In this document: positions 26,322 to 35,883 of the stretch, in pieces
How the letters are laid out: the number at the start of each line of letters is the position of its first letter
Position numbering within the stretch: the first letter of the stretch is position 1
Assembly (NCBI RefSeq): GCF_000421465.1
Contig: NZ_ATXB01000002.1
Span: 212,690-276,689 of the forward strand
Length of the DNA: 64,000 nucleotides
Reading direction: 5' to 3'
Origin: Methylohalobius crimeensis 10Ki
GTDB taxonomy: Bacteria > Pseudomonadota > Gammaproteobacteria > Methylococcales > Methylothermaceae
The notes under the pieces: generated by a model
What the model was told of the DNA's origin: nothing
Database searches by the model: none
Seen by the model: the letters and a program-made list of their open reading frames with translations, nothing else
Made by a program: the position numbers and the translations under genes

Positions 26322-27167
26322 TCAGCCGGCCCGCATATCGAACCGTCGCTGTCGATCTTCCGGACGCAGTTCCTTCTCGTGGATCTTCAGCGGGTCCAGC
26401 CGGCGAATGATATCAACCACTTCCGGCGCGGGCGTGTCGGCGACCGTCAATTCGTCGCTGATAAGCGGCGCAAAGCCGGTATTCGCCAACACCTCCTCGA
26501 CCGGGGTGTCCGGATAGAGCGCTTGCAGGCGCATATGGCCCGAAGCGTCGAAATCGAATACGCCGAGGTCGGTTACCAGCCACTCTGGACCGTTGCCGAT
26601 ATGGCCGAACTGCTTCCGCGAGGTGCCGTCAGCGGCGCGATGGCCGAGACTGGTCACGAAGTCGCATTTTTCGACGAGACGGAACCTGCGCACGCCGTGC
26701 TTGTTGGGCGGGCAGCGATGGGCCGCCGTCCACAGCGTCAGGTCGCCCACGTCGCAGGACAGGTTGCAGCCGCCGCCGCCCCCGGGCAGCTTGAGCCTGG
26801 TCAAGGACTCGCCCAGCCCGGTCACGTTGCAATTTCCCCAGCGATCGATTTGCAGGCCCGACAGAAACATCCGGTGGAGCCGTCCCGAGGCGGCCAGGTC
26901 GAAGAGTTCGCCGATATTGAGCGAGGAGGACGCGCCCCGATCCATGGTCCAATCGTTGGTCGTGGCCGTCAGGAAAGGCGGATCGGGATTCACGCCGTAG
27001 GTCGCCCCCGCGATCAGAACCATATGAGGCGCATGGGTGCGCTTCGCCACGTGCATGGCGAGCTGTACCAGTGGAGAGCCGAAGCCGTGAAAGGTCAGCG
27101 CGCCGTCCGGAATCGTTCGGGCGAGCCGGTAGATCATCATCTCGCCGAGGGTGCAGGTTGAAGACAT
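26322..27167 (-). CDS. CoA-transferase family I subunit B (GctB/IpdB-like)
   Basis: 281 aa from the ATG at 27167, two bases after the stop of subunit A. TCTLGEMMIYRLARTIPDGA...MVLIAGATYGVNPDPP...GGGGGCNLSCDVGDLTLW matches the beta subunits of glutaconate-CoA-transferase-like proteins. The catalytic Glu segment of true class I transferases is not obvious, so an IpdAB-like hydrolase or lyase role is possible. CoA-transferase-like pairs also sit beside etnE in ethene and vinyl chloride degraders, where they are proposed to activate the CoM-linked acid. The ComA-fusion gene follows after 12 bp. Confidence 0.8.
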   Translation of the reverse strand: MSSTCTLGEMMIYRLARTIPDGALTFHGFGSPLVQLAMHVAKRTHAPHMVLIAGATYGVNPDPPFLTATTNDWTMDRGASSSLNIGELFDLAASGRLHRMFLSGLQIDRWGNCNVTGLGESLTRLKLPGGGGGCNLSCDVGDLTLWTAAHRCPPNKHGVRRFRLVEKCDFVTSLGHRAADGTSRKQFGHIGNGPEWLVTDLGVFDFDASGHMRLQALYPDTPVEEVLANTGFAPLISDELTVADTPAPEVVDIIRRLDPLKIHEKELRPEDRQRRFDMRAG

Positions 27168-27169
27168 GA

Positions 27170-28141
27170 TCAGGCCTCCCGGTAGAGTTCGAGCCAAGAT
27201 TCTACGCTTTCCGACCATCGCCCCAGGCGCTCGGTCACCGCCGGCCCGCCGATCCGTTCCAGGTATTCGGCCTGGTCGCGGCACTCGAAGACGTAGCGGT
27301 CCAGATAAGAGCGGGCGAACGCCTCGGGGCCGTCCTTCGCCGCCGCGTAATAGTGTTGGGTGTGGGTGCGGTCGTAGGTGTAGAACGGATAGCACGCGGT
27401 CGGATGGGCGCCGAACGGTACTTCGGCCAGAGCCGTTACGTAGAAGTAGGGAATGGAGATGCCGCCCAGCTCCTTGAGCCGCTCGGTGCTCACGATCTTT
27501 TCGACGGTCGCGACAACTTGCTTGGATGCCTGCGCGAACAGAATGTCGGCGACGGGCGGCCCCTCAATGCGGAGATTCCCCTGTTCGTCCCCGTACTGGG
27601 CGTGGATGAGCGCGATGCCGGGTTTCAAGGCCGGCACCAGGACCACTTCCTGCCCCGTGAACGGGCAGGTCATAATCTTGAACTCGGGATGCAGCTTCAG
27701 CATGTCGGTGCCGCGCACGGAGCGAATGGGCATGAACGGCAGCCCGGCGATGGCCGCCCGGAGCTGCTGAACCAGGGTGTAGCAGCAATTGTCCTGTACC
27801 TCGACCGAGCCGTCTTCGCAGGCGCGGCGGAAATTCGGAGCCATGCCGAAATCCTGTTCGAAGCCGACGTAGCTTTCCGAGGTTGCCGCGACGGCGCCTC
27901 CGCCGCAGAGAAGGTCGATGTCGATACCATGGGCCGAGCCGACGACGTGAAGGTCCTTCCGACCGACCCTCAGCAGTTCCCGGAGCAGCGCCATCGGCTC
28001 CCGCGACGAAAGCCCTCCGCCTACCGCCACCACATCGCCGTCGGCTACCCGTGTGGCGAGTTCAGACAGCTGCTTCCGCTTGGATTCGTCCGTGTAGATG
28101 CCCGTACTCCCTGGTCTTTTCATTTCATTTGCGGCGCTCAT
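27170..28141 (-). CDS. CoA-transferase family I subunit A (GctA-like)
   Basis: 323 aa. [20 protein letters not shown] (residues about 27-46), then [20 protein letters not shown] and [20 protein letters not shown], is the alpha subunit of glutaconate-type CoA transferases. The start overlaps the SDR gene stop (ATGA) and subunit B follows after 2 bp. It should act with subunit B on the acid or CoA ester produced from the epoxide: acetoacetate if the XecC homologue carboxylates, or carboxymethyl-CoM if it does not. Confidence 0.85.
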   Translation of the reverse strand: MSAANEMKRPGSTGIYTDESKRKQLSELATRVADGDVVAVGGGLSSREPMALLRELLRVGRKDLHVVGSAHGIDIDLLCGGGAVAATSESYVGFEQDFGMAPNFRRACEDGSVEVQDNCCYTLVQQLRAAIAGLPFMPIRSVRGTDMLKLHPEFKIMTCPFTGQEVVLVPALKPGIALIHAQYGDEQGNLRIEGPPVADILFAQASKQVVATVEKIVSTERLKELGGISIPYFYVTALAEVPFGAHPTACYPFYTYDRTHTQHYYAAAKDGPEAFARSYLDRYVFECRDQAEYLERIGGPAVTERLGRWSESVESWLELYREA

Positions 28142-28917
28142 ATCGCGGTCATCCCGCCGTCGACCGCGAATGCGGCGCCGGTCACGAAGGCGGCCTCATC
28201 GGAAAGGAGAAAGAGCACCGCGGCTGCGATGTCGCCGGGTTCGCCGAAACGGCCAATGGGATATTTTGCCAGGCGTCTGGCCTGCAGCTCCGGGCTGCTG
28301 TCGCTGCCCAGCAACTGGTGTCCCATGTCGGTCGAGGCCACCGTGCCGGGGCAGACGGCGTTGATCCGGATGCCCTTGCTGGAATAATCGGCAGCCATTT
28401 GCCGGGTAAGGTTCACCACCGCACCCTTGGCCGCGCAGTAAGCCGCCATCGTGGGGATGCCGACCATGCCGGCCACGGAGCCGAAGTTGACGATGGCGCC
28501 GTGGCCGCGCTCGAGCATGCCCGGAATCGCAGCCTTCGAGGCGAGAAACGTTCCGGTCACGTTGACCGCCATGATGCGTTCCCATTCGGAGCGTTCCGCT
28601 TCGTGCACCGATCCGAAGCCCGCGATTCCGGCGTTGTTGACGAGGCCGGTTATTGGACCCAATTCCCGTTCCGCATCATTTATCGCCTTGGTTATTTGGG
28701 CCTCGTCGGTCACGTCGGCGCGAAAGAAATTGGCTGTGCATCCCCGTGCGTTTAAGGCCTGGACCGCCGTGGAGCCGCGTTCCTGGGCAAGATCGATGAC
28801 GGCGATGCGGGCGCCAGCCGCTGCGCAGCGTTCGGCGGTGGAAAATCCGATACCCGTGGCGCCGCCGGTGATGGCGACGACCCGGTCTGTCAGTGAATTG
28901 CGGTTACTGTAAGCCAT
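28138..28917 (-). CDS. xecE: S-type 2-hydroxyalkyl-CoM dehydrogenase (SDR)
   Basis: 259 aa classical SDR: nucleotide motif TGGATGIG (18-24), NNAG (94-97), catalytic Ser in GSVAG, Tyr160 and Lys164 in YCAAK. Near the C-terminus, ARRLAKYP places Arg215 and Lys218 three residues apart, like Arg211/Lys214 that bind the CoM sulfonate in the S-specific hydroxypropyl-CoM dehydrogenase. The Arg three residues before Tyr that marks the R-specific enzyme is absent (Met157). It oxidises the hydroxyalkyl-CoM made by the transferase upstream. Stereospecificity is inferred from these positions, recalled from the literature. Confidence 0.78.
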   Translation of the reverse strand: MAYSNRNSLTDRVVAITGGATGIGFSTAERCAAAGARIAVIDLAQERGSTAVQALNARGCTANFFRADVTDEAQITKAINDAERELGPITGLVNNAGIAGFGSVHEAERSEWERIMAVNVTGTFLASKAAIPGMLERGHGAIVNFGSVAGMVGIPTMAAYCAAKGAVVNLTRQMAADYSSKGIRINAVCPGTVASTDMGHQLLGSDSSPELQARRLAKYPIGRFGEPGDIAAAVLFLLSDEAAFVTGAAFAVDGGMTAI

Positions 28918-29046
28918 AATCGATCGAAATATGAGTGTTGAGGGCGGATACCCGGTTTTATCGTTCCCGCAGAAACCATGAGAGCAACGATACGGATACG
29001 TGCATTTCTCGTAGGAGCAGGCCGGCGCCCGCCCCCGCTCTTGTTT

Positions 29047-30180
29047 CTATGCATTTTCGGCGGCGACCCGGCCTGTCTCGATTTCTTCGCGAACCATCTT
29101 GGTCCCTTCCACCAGCGCATGAATCTTGTCCTTGGCGATATACCGCTGCAAAAGGATGAGCCCGCAATCGGTGGTCACGCCGAGACGATCCGCCGGAACG
29201 TATTCGAGGAGTTTGCGAATCCGATCCGCCACCTCGTCGGCGGTTTCGGTGATCGTGCTCTTCACATCGATCACGCCGGCCCAGAAATCGACGTTCGGCG
29301 GAAGGGGATGTTGCCGGATGACATCGAGGCCGGACAGGTCGTCAGAGCGGCGGCCGCAGTTTTCGAGATTGAGGACCCTGATGTTCGCTTCATACGCCTT
29401 CGGGATGATCGAGGCCGTTGCGGACGGCGCTTTCCCCTTGCGCTTCGTGAGGTCGTACACTTCGCCCGAACTCGCGGTTTCATCGGGCTGGTAAGCCGGC
29501 GTGCCGCCCCAATTGCCCCAGCAGACGTGAACGATGATTTTCGCCCTGTGGATGCCTTCGACCGCGCGGTTGAACGCTTCGATGGCATAGTCTTCGAAGA
29601 AGTACGGCCAGGTGAACTCGTCGAGCTGGATGAAGTCCGCGCCGATTGCCTCGACTTCTTTCAAGTCTTCGTTGATGGCCGCCGCGATGGCCAGCGCACG
29701 CTCGCGGCCGGATGGGTAATAAAGATCATGGGTGCATTGTGCGAGCACCTGAACGCCGGTGTATTGCACCTTGATTGGCTTCCGGGTCGCCTTGCGCAAA
29801 GCCTTCGCCTGCTCGACCATCAGTGCGCCGTGCCGCTTGATCTCCTGTGTGACCGTGCCGGAATGGAGGCGGCTGTAGATGGGAAAGCCCAGGTGGCCGC
29901 CCTTGAGGTCGTAGCCGAGCCGCCGCATATAGTAATACAGCGCCTGGTCGGCATAGTTGTCGCTATGAATCCGGCCATCCGAAATGATGTCGAGACCGGC
30001 CGTCTCCTGGTCGCGCACGATGGCGCCGACCACGTCTTCGAGCGCCTCCTGCCACATCGCATCGGGCGGCTGCTGGTCCCCGGTAAAGTGCCGGGCAAAT
30101 TCCGCATCCCACCAGCGCGGGTTGGGATAGTTGCCGACCATGCTGGTGGGAATCAGCACTTCTGCGCCATTCAATATCAT
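29047..30180 (-). CDS. xecA: epoxyalkane:coenzyme M transferase (EaCoMT)
   Basis: 377 aa, a member of the cobalamin-independent methionine synthase (MetE C-terminal) fold. It starts MILNGAEVLIPTSMVGNYPN; the zinc ligands His-x-Cys lie in HVCWGNWGG (about residue 220) and the distal Cys in GVTTDCGLILLQRY (about 340), the HxC...C pattern of EaCoMT (XecA/EtnE). It activates the CoM thiolate on zinc and opens an epoxide to a 2-hydroxyalkyl-CoM. It is the first gene of the leftward operon; 130 bp separate it from the dehydrogenase gene. Confidence 0.9.
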   Translation of the reverse strand: MILNGAEVLIPTSMVGNYPNPRWWDAEFARHFTGDQQPPDAMWQEALEDVVGAIVRDQETAGLDIISDGRIHSDNYADQALYYYMRRLGYDLKGGHLGFPIYSRLHSGTVTQEIKRHGALMVEQAKALRKATRKPIKVQYTGVQVLAQCTHDLYYPSGRERALAIAAAINEDLKEVEAIGADFIQLDEFTWPYFFEDYAIEAFNRAVEGIHRAKIIVHVCWGNWGGTPAYQPDETASSGEVYDLTKRKGKAPSATASIIPKAYEANIRVLNLENCGRRSDDLSGLDVIRQHPLPPNVDFWAGVIDVKSTITETADEVADRIRKLLEYVPADRLGVTTDCGLILLQRYIAKDKIHALVEGTKMVREEIETGRVAAENA

Positions 30181-30336
30181 CGCTTTCTCCTCCGATTCCG
30201 AGGAATCAGTTTCCGACGTCGGGCGTAGTGTCCATTACGTCCGGCTGGCGCCGAAACGACCCTCAAGGGTTGATGGAACCTACAAAGACCTTCAACTATC
30301 CATACTTTACAATATGCTCTCCCCTCGACTTTAATC

Positions 30337-30366
30337 ATTACAATATAAATTATTGTTACTTGTCAA
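30337..30366 (-). promoter_or_regulatory. candidate sigma70 promoter of the leftward CoM operon
   Basis: On the minus strand a perfect TTGACA (30361-30366) is followed at 18 bp by TGTAAT (30337-30342), in a very AT-rich stretch of a GC-rich window. It would give a leader of about 150 bases before xecA. Confidence 0.45.
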
Positions 30367-30412
30367 TACTTGCCACCACGACACCGATATTACCGGTTTC
30401 CTGTATCACTAA

Positions 30413-30442
30413 TTGACATCTATGGATAATAATGCTTATTCT
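30413..30442 (+). promoter_or_regulatory. candidate sigma70 promoter for the small gene and xecC
   Basis: TTGACA at 30413-30418 and TATTCT at 30437-30442, spacer 18 bp, 45 bp before the small CPCC gene. It lies back to back with the leftward promoter. Confidence 0.45.
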
Positions 30443-30450
30443 TAAATAAG
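30435..30450. promoter_or_regulatory. 16-bp palindrome, possible operator
   Basis: CTTATT-CTTA-AATAAG: perfect 6-bp arms overlapping the candidate rightward -10 element. The position would suit a repressor such as the DcmR-like protein; no other copy was found here. Confidence 0.35.
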
Positions 30451-30487
30451 AAACTAATATAGAATATAGATAGAGAAGGCATCCCCC

Positions 30488-30769
30488 ATGAGAAACGTAT
30501 GGATCATGACCCATACGAAAGGCGCGGCGCCGATTGCCCCCGTCATGAAAGTCTGTCCGTCACCGTCCGGGCAGCCCGGCGATCATGTCGACGGAGACGG
30601 GAACTATGTCGGCACCTGGTTCAAGATCGAACAAGTACCGGACGATGTCCCGAACAGCCGCGTAGTTTCTTTATTGTTCGACTCCCAATCTGGCGCCGCC
30701 CATCACAGCATGACCTATGCCACACTCACGATGGCCGCGGTGATGGGGTGCCCCTGCTGCATGCATTGA
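30488..30769 (+). CDS. small hypothetical protein ending in CPCC motif
   Basis: 93 aa, start supported by AGAAGG eight bases upstream. No known domain. It has a short hydrophilic middle (PSGQPGDHVDGDGNYVGTWF) and ends TMAAVMGCPCCMH, with a third Cys at residue 23. It lies 24 bp before the xecC homologue and is surely co-transcribed with it. A thiol- or metal-binding accessory to the CoM reactions is possible but only a guess from the cysteine cluster and position. Confidence 0.6.
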   Translation: MRNVWIMTHTKGAAPIAPVMKVCPSPSGQPGDHVDGDGNYVGTWFKIEQVPDDVPNSRVVSLLFDSQSGAAHHSMTYATLTMAAVMGCPCCMH

Positions 30770-32365
<1,596 letters not shown>

Positions 32366-32513
32366 GCCCCCCGTGGTGGCGATGCTGCGCAACAGCGTGC
32401 CTAAAACAACCGACTGTTCCGGACCATATGAAGAAGCTGAAAAATCCGCAGAACAGCTTTTCGTTACTGTGACTTGAGTTTCAGGGGTGCTGCTTAAACT
32501 TTAACCTCTAGGT

Positions 32514-32640
32514 GTCCACATCGGACAACCTTAGAGTCCGTGGGAGCCCTAAACTCGCCGCGTGCGCACCCTGGCCCGTTTCCTGCTATCCGGCACATGC
32601 CATCTTTATGTCTGCCGCCCCGCTTGTCAGAAAAAAGCGG
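32514..32640. repeat. dispersed ~125-bp repeat, copy 1
   Basis: Similar (roughly 80-85%) to 55670-55789 in the same orientation; longest shared words are ccttagagtccgtg, cctgctatcc and ccatctttatgtctgccgcc. No protein frame is shared between the copies, so it looks non-coding. The rest of 32366-32727 shows no gene. Confidence 0.7.
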
Positions 32641-32769
32641 CGACTTGCACGGACCTGACAAGATTGGTCGAAGAGCCGGCCCTCCCGGAGAGGAATCCGC
32701 GTGGTCCGCTATCGATAGAATAAGAAAATGCCGCGCTCGAACAAGGCCCTTGCATTCTTTTCGGGTAAA

Positions 32770-33021
32770 ATGGCGGAAGAGAAATTATTGGCTTTTGGAA
32801 AGATGTCCCAGAATGTTGAAAACTTGATCCTCGAGCATCTCCGTCACATTCGCTCCGATCTCGACGGTATGAAAGAAGACTTGCGGGAGATCAAATCAAG
32901 GTTGACCAGTCTGGAATCAGCGATGGCCGGCCTGAAGCGGGACAATGCGGGTCTCTATGGAGACATGGCCGAACGGGTAGAGCGGATCGAACGCCAACTC
33001 GATCTTCAAGACGAAACCTGA
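32770..33021 (+). CDS. small coiled-coil protein
   Basis: 83 aa from the ATG at 32770; ATG 32803 (MSQNVENLILEHLRHIRSDL) is an equally good start and matches the usual N-terminus of this small family. The protein is one long amphipathic helix with heptads (LREIKSRLTSLESAMAGLKR, then MAERVERIERQLDL). Short proteins of this kind are common near toxin-antitoxin and plasmid genes, with unknown role. It is followed closely by the IS5-like element. Confidence 0.55.
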   Translation: MAEEKLLAFGKMSQNVENLILEHLRHIRSDLDGMKEDLREIKSRLTSLESAMAGLKRDNAGLYGDMAERVERIERQLDLQDET

Positions 33022-33059
33022 ATCAATCCGGCATCCGACAATCGCCGCTAAGAGCCTGT

Positions 33060-33530
33060 TCATGATCTTTTTAACAATAGTGCCAGAAAAGCTAAATTAA
33101 TAAACTGCAAGCTGGTATTGAGTTTGCGTTCGCAGTTCTTCCACAGACGCCGGCATTTTTCCAACCAAGCAAAAGATCGCTCCACCACCCAGCGCTGTGG
33201 CATCACCGCAAAGGTGTGCAACTCACGTCGCTTAGCTACCTGCACCGTCGCACCCAGCCTCTCCTCGATAGCTTTTGCAAACGGCTTTCCGGTATAACCA
33301 CCGTCCACCAGGACACTATGCACTCGATCCAGGCTCGATGCATTCCGCTTTAGGGCCTCGAGCGCTCCCTGACGATCCGTCACATTGGCCGTCGTCACCG
33401 CGATGGCATGCGGTAGCCCCTGGGTATCCACCGCAATATGGCGTTTGATCCCCGAGATTTTCTTGCCTCCATCGTAGCCTTTGTGCCGTGCGCTATCGGT
33501 GTGCTTCACGCTTTGCGCGTCGATGATCAA
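33060..33530 (-). CDS. IS5-family transposase, orfB (catalytic part)
   Basis: 156-aa frame with the DDE_Tnp_1 core: IIDAQSVKHTDSARHKGYDG, VLVDGGYTGKPFA and the C-terminal RWVVERSFAWLEKCRRL. Upstream the frame is open into RVGEVRTHQGRNASTRFLII, showing that normal expression needs a shift from orfA. The shift site would be the run of eight A (minus strand) just after orfA's LEQAL codons; +1 slippage joins the frames. Confidence 0.82.
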   Translation of the reverse strand: MIIDAQSVKHTDSARHKGYDGGKKISGIKRHIAVDTQGLPHAIAVTTANVTDRQGALEALKRNASSLDRVHSVLVDGGYTGKPFAKAIEERLGATVQVAKRRELHTFAVMPQRWVVERSFAWLEKCRRLWKNCERKLNTSLQFINLAFLALLLKRS

Positions 33531-33852
33531 AAAGCGCGTTGAGGCGTTGCGTCCCTGGTGGGTCCGGACCTCGCCAACCCGTTTTTTTTAAAGCCTGCTC
33601 CAGCAGGCTCGGCCCCCCATCTTCGGGCTTCTCACTCCATTGCTGAAAGTAGGAATGCACCGTGCGCCACTTCGGAAAATCATTCGGGAGCATCCGCCAC
33701 TGGCAGCCACTCTTGAGCAAGTACAGCACCGCACAAAACACCTCGTACAGATCCACCCTGCGGGGCTTGGTCTTCTTGCGGGCACTCTCCAGCAGTGGCC
33801 GGATTTTCTCAAACTGTTCTCGACTGATATCGCTTGCGTATTGCTTTCTCAT
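33493..33852 (-). CDS. IS5-family transposase, orfA (N-terminal part)
   Basis: 119-aa frame, MRKQYASDISREQFEKIRPL, then the DUF4096-like LYEVFCAVLYLLKSGCQWRM and WRTVHSYFQQWSEK. The last 25 residues are out of the family frame because reading passed an A8 run without shifting. Either programmed frameshifting joins orfA and orfB, as in related IS427-group elements, or the gene has decayed. Confidence 0.82.
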   Translation of the reverse strand: MRKQYASDISREQFEKIRPLLESARKKTKPRRVDLYEVFCAVLYLLKSGCQWRMLPNDFPKWRTVHSYFQQWSEKPEDGGPSLLEQALKKTGWRGPDPPGTQRLNALFDHRRAKREAHR

Positions 33853-33895
33853 AACCTGAATTATCCAGGTTATGAGAGATTATGAACAGGTCCTG

Positions 33896-35354
33896 AGCTC
33901 GACTTTCCCCATTTGAGGGGTTGTATAAGGGCCGGGAGATAACCACCTATGAAGAATCATCTTCGACCAAAAAGAGGTTCTTCAGATGGGCGGATTACCT
34001 CCCGACGTCTTGTCGATTATAAAGGTGTTTGCACCGCTGTTCAGCAAAAGGGTATGGCAACGGGCGCAAGTGTTACTGATAGGTGCGATCCTCACGCCTG
34101 GTCGACGCACGGTGGCGGCAGTGCTTCGGGTGATGGGGCTCGGCGAGGAGCGACGGTTCAAGAACTACCATCGGGTGCTCAGCCGGGCGCGGTGGTCTGG
34201 GCTGGCCAGCAGTCGCCTGTTGTTGGGGCTGTTAATCCAGGCGTTTGCCTGGCAGGGACCCTTGGTGATGGGATTGGATGACACGATTGAGCGACGGTGG
34301 GGGCGCAAGATTGGTGCTCGGGGGATCTACCGGGACCCGGTCCGCTCCAGCCGGGGGCATTTTGTGAAAGCCAGCGGCCTGCGCTGGTTGAGCCTGATGC
34401 TGTTGGTGCCGATCCCTTGGGCCCATCGGGTTTGGGCGCTTCCTTTTCTGACCTCGCTATGCCCCTCGGAGCGCTACTATCGGCGCTATCGGCGTGCGCA
34501 TCGATCCTTGACCGAGCGGGCCCGGCAGCTCTTGCGGATGGTCCGGCGCTGGTTGCCCACCCGCTCGATCGTGGTGGTCGCCGATCAGAGCTTTGCGGCC
34601 TTGGATCTTTTGGCGGCCGTCACTGGGGACCGGTTCAGTGTCGTGACCCGGCTGCGGTTGGATGCGGCGTTGTACGAACCGGCCCCGCCGCCGCGACCGG
34701 GCCGCTCTGGACGACCGCGCAAAAAGGGGAAACGGCTCTCCACGCTGGCGCAAGTGGCCGCCGACCCGGCGACCCGTTGGCAACGCTTGACCGTTGCGCG
34801 GTGGTATGGCGAATCCGACCGCCCGGTGGAAATCGCCTCGGGCACGGCGGTGTGGTACCACGCGGGCAAACCGCCCGTACCGCTCCGTTGGGTGCTGATC
34901 CGCGATCCGCTCCAGCGCTTCCAGGCCCAAGCGCTGTTGTGCACGGATCCGAAGGCCGCGCCGACAGAGATCGTCCAGTGGTTTATCCGCCGTTGGCAGG
35001 TCGAGGTCACCTTCGAAGAAACCCGTGCCCACTTGGGACTGGAAACGCAGCGCCAATGGTCAAGGCGGGCGATCGCCCGGACCACGCCCATCCTGCTCGG
35101 CTTGTTCTCCCTGGTCACCCTCATGGCCGATCGGCTGGTCGCCAACCAGGCGATGCCGGTGCGTACCGCTGCCTGGTATCGCAAAACTCACCCGACCTTT
35201 ATCGATGCGTTGGCCTTGGTACGCCGTCACCTGTGGAGTGCACACCTTTTTTCCAGGTCGCCGCCAGCCACCGACGTGGAAAAAAATCCCAACCCATTAC
35301 TGACCCGCTGTATCGAGATAATGTGCTATGCCGCATAATGGGGAAAGTCGAGCT
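33896..35354 (+). mobile_element. IS701-like insertion sequence
   Basis: 1459-bp element with 17-bp perfect inverted repeats: agctcgactttccccat at 33896-33912 and its reverse complement at 35338-35354. It holds one transposase gene. No clear target duplication; the left flank is the IS5-like element. Confidence 0.88.
33986..35338 (+). CDS. IS701-like DDE transposase
   Basis: 450 aa. DDE_5-type core with Asp in VMGLDDTIERRWG (about 96), Asp in VVVADQSFAALDLL (about 200) and Glu in VEVTFEETRAHLG (about 345). The linker is very basic (RPGRSGRPRKKGKRLS). Apparently intact; the ORF ends at the inner edge of the right inverted repeat. Confidence 0.88.
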   Translation: MGGLPPDVLSIIKVFAPLFSKRVWQRAQVLLIGAILTPGRRTVAAVLRVMGLGEERRFKNYHRVLSRARWSGLASSRLLLGLLIQAFAWQGPLVMGLDDTIERRWGRKIGARGIYRDPVRSSRGHFVKASGLRWLSLMLLVPIPWAHRVWALPFLTSLCPSERYYRRYRRAHRSLTERARQLLRMVRRWLPTRSIVVVADQSFAALDLLAAVTGDRFSVVTRLRLDAALYEPAPPPRPGRSGRPRKKGKRLSTLAQVAADPATRWQRLTVARWYGESDRPVEIASGTAVWYHAGKPPVPLRWVLIRDPLQRFQAQALLCTDPKAAPTEIVQWFIRRWQVEVTFEETRAHLGLETQRQWSRRAIARTTPILLGLFSLVTLMADRLVANQAMPVRTAAWYRKTHPTFIDALALVRRHLWSAHLFSRSPPATDVEKNPNPLLTRCIEIMCYAA

Positions 35355-35405
35355 AAGGAGAGTCATGCCGACTTTGAGTTCCATGCTTTAGCCGATTTTC
35401 GCAAC

Positions 35406-35424
35406 CACGGATTAACGATCCGTG
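35406..35424. other. short perfect hairpin beside the tRNA-Cys remnant
   Basis: CACGGAT-TAACG-ATCCGTG: 7-bp stem, 5-base loop, 37 bp beyond the 3' end of the tRNA-Cys fragment. No T-run follows in either direction, so it is not a clear intrinsic terminator; a recombinase site is equally possible. Confidence 0.35.
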
Positions 35425-35460
35425 ATTATGTATAAATTTATTGATTTGATTTGGAAAGAA

Positions 35461-35507
35461 TGGAGGCTGCGGTCGGAATCGAACCGGCGTACACGGCTTT
35501 GCAGTCC
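35461..35507 (-). pseudogene. tRNA-Cys 3' half (probable attachment-site scar)
   Basis: The minus strand reads GGACTGCAAAGCCGTGTACG, then CCGGTTCGATTCCGACCGCAGCCTCCA: the anticodon arm with GCA anticodon, variable loop, T-arm with TTCGATT loop, acceptor strand, U73 and CCA of tRNA-Cys. The 5' half (expected to begin GGCTGCG) is absent; unrelated AT-rich sequence replaces it. The T-stem has one C-A mismatch. Partial tRNA 3' ends of this kind are left where integrases insert islands into tRNA genes. Confidence 0.75.
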
Positions 35508-35616
35508 ATTTAAACCCTTGGATTCATGGGCTTTCCATAGGCGAGACACAATAAATGCCACACATCTCAAGATGAGAAAAGAGAACGTTCTGCGCCAACT
35601 TTAGCCAAATAGCTCG

Positions 35617-35883
35617 CTATGTGAGCCCAGGCTGGGCCAATCGAAGAAGGTTGGTATCCGACTTACGATAAATCAGTAGCAGATCGGGTTTGATGTGACA
35701 CTCCCGATAACCCTCCCAATTACCGCCGTGATCATGGTCGCGAAAACGATCCTCCAATGGTTGATCGGTCGCCAACGCCAGGAGTACAAGTTCAAGGTCG
35801 TGATCCAGCGTCTTTCGATACTTCCCTTTACTTTCACGCTTGTAGTCTCGCTTGAAAGCAGTCGAGCGTTCAATCACCCGCAT
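35617..35883 (-). pseudogene. yafQ: YafQ-family toxin with C-terminal frameshift
   Basis: 88-aa frame matching YafQ mRNA interferase: RSTAFKRDYKRESKGKYRKT, LEDRFRDHDHGGNWEGYREC, HIKPDLLLIYRKSDTNLLRLA. It then reads QPGLT and stops. One base lower, the sequence encodes LGSHSELFG and TAA (35601-35603), the normal end of the family. A single extra T on the plus strand (35633) explains the shift. The lost segment contains the conserved catalytic His and Phe, so the toxin is probably inactive. Confidence 0.82.

Larger units (their letters stand above)
33052..33893 (-). mobile_element. IS5-family insertion sequence (IS427/ISL2-like)
   Basis: About 840 bp with imperfect inverted ends: gagcctgttcatgatct at the left and, reverse-complemented, ggacctgttcataatct at the right. 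Two overlapping transposase frames fill it. Its right end almost touches the left end of the IS701-like element (33896). Confidence 0.8.

Noticed and set aside
25545..27161. 538-aa rightward open frame
   Set aside because: Antisense to the ComA-fusion and CoA-transferase genes, which have clear families; composition is typical of a shadow frame.
34297..35391. 364-aa frame overlapping the IS701-like transposase
   Set aside because: Same-strand alternative frame of the transposase, without any family features.
35422..35604. 60-aa frame (EWRLRSESNRRTRLCS)
   Set aside because: This peptide is the well-known false translation across a tRNA; the real feature is the tRNA-Cys 3' fragment on the other strand.
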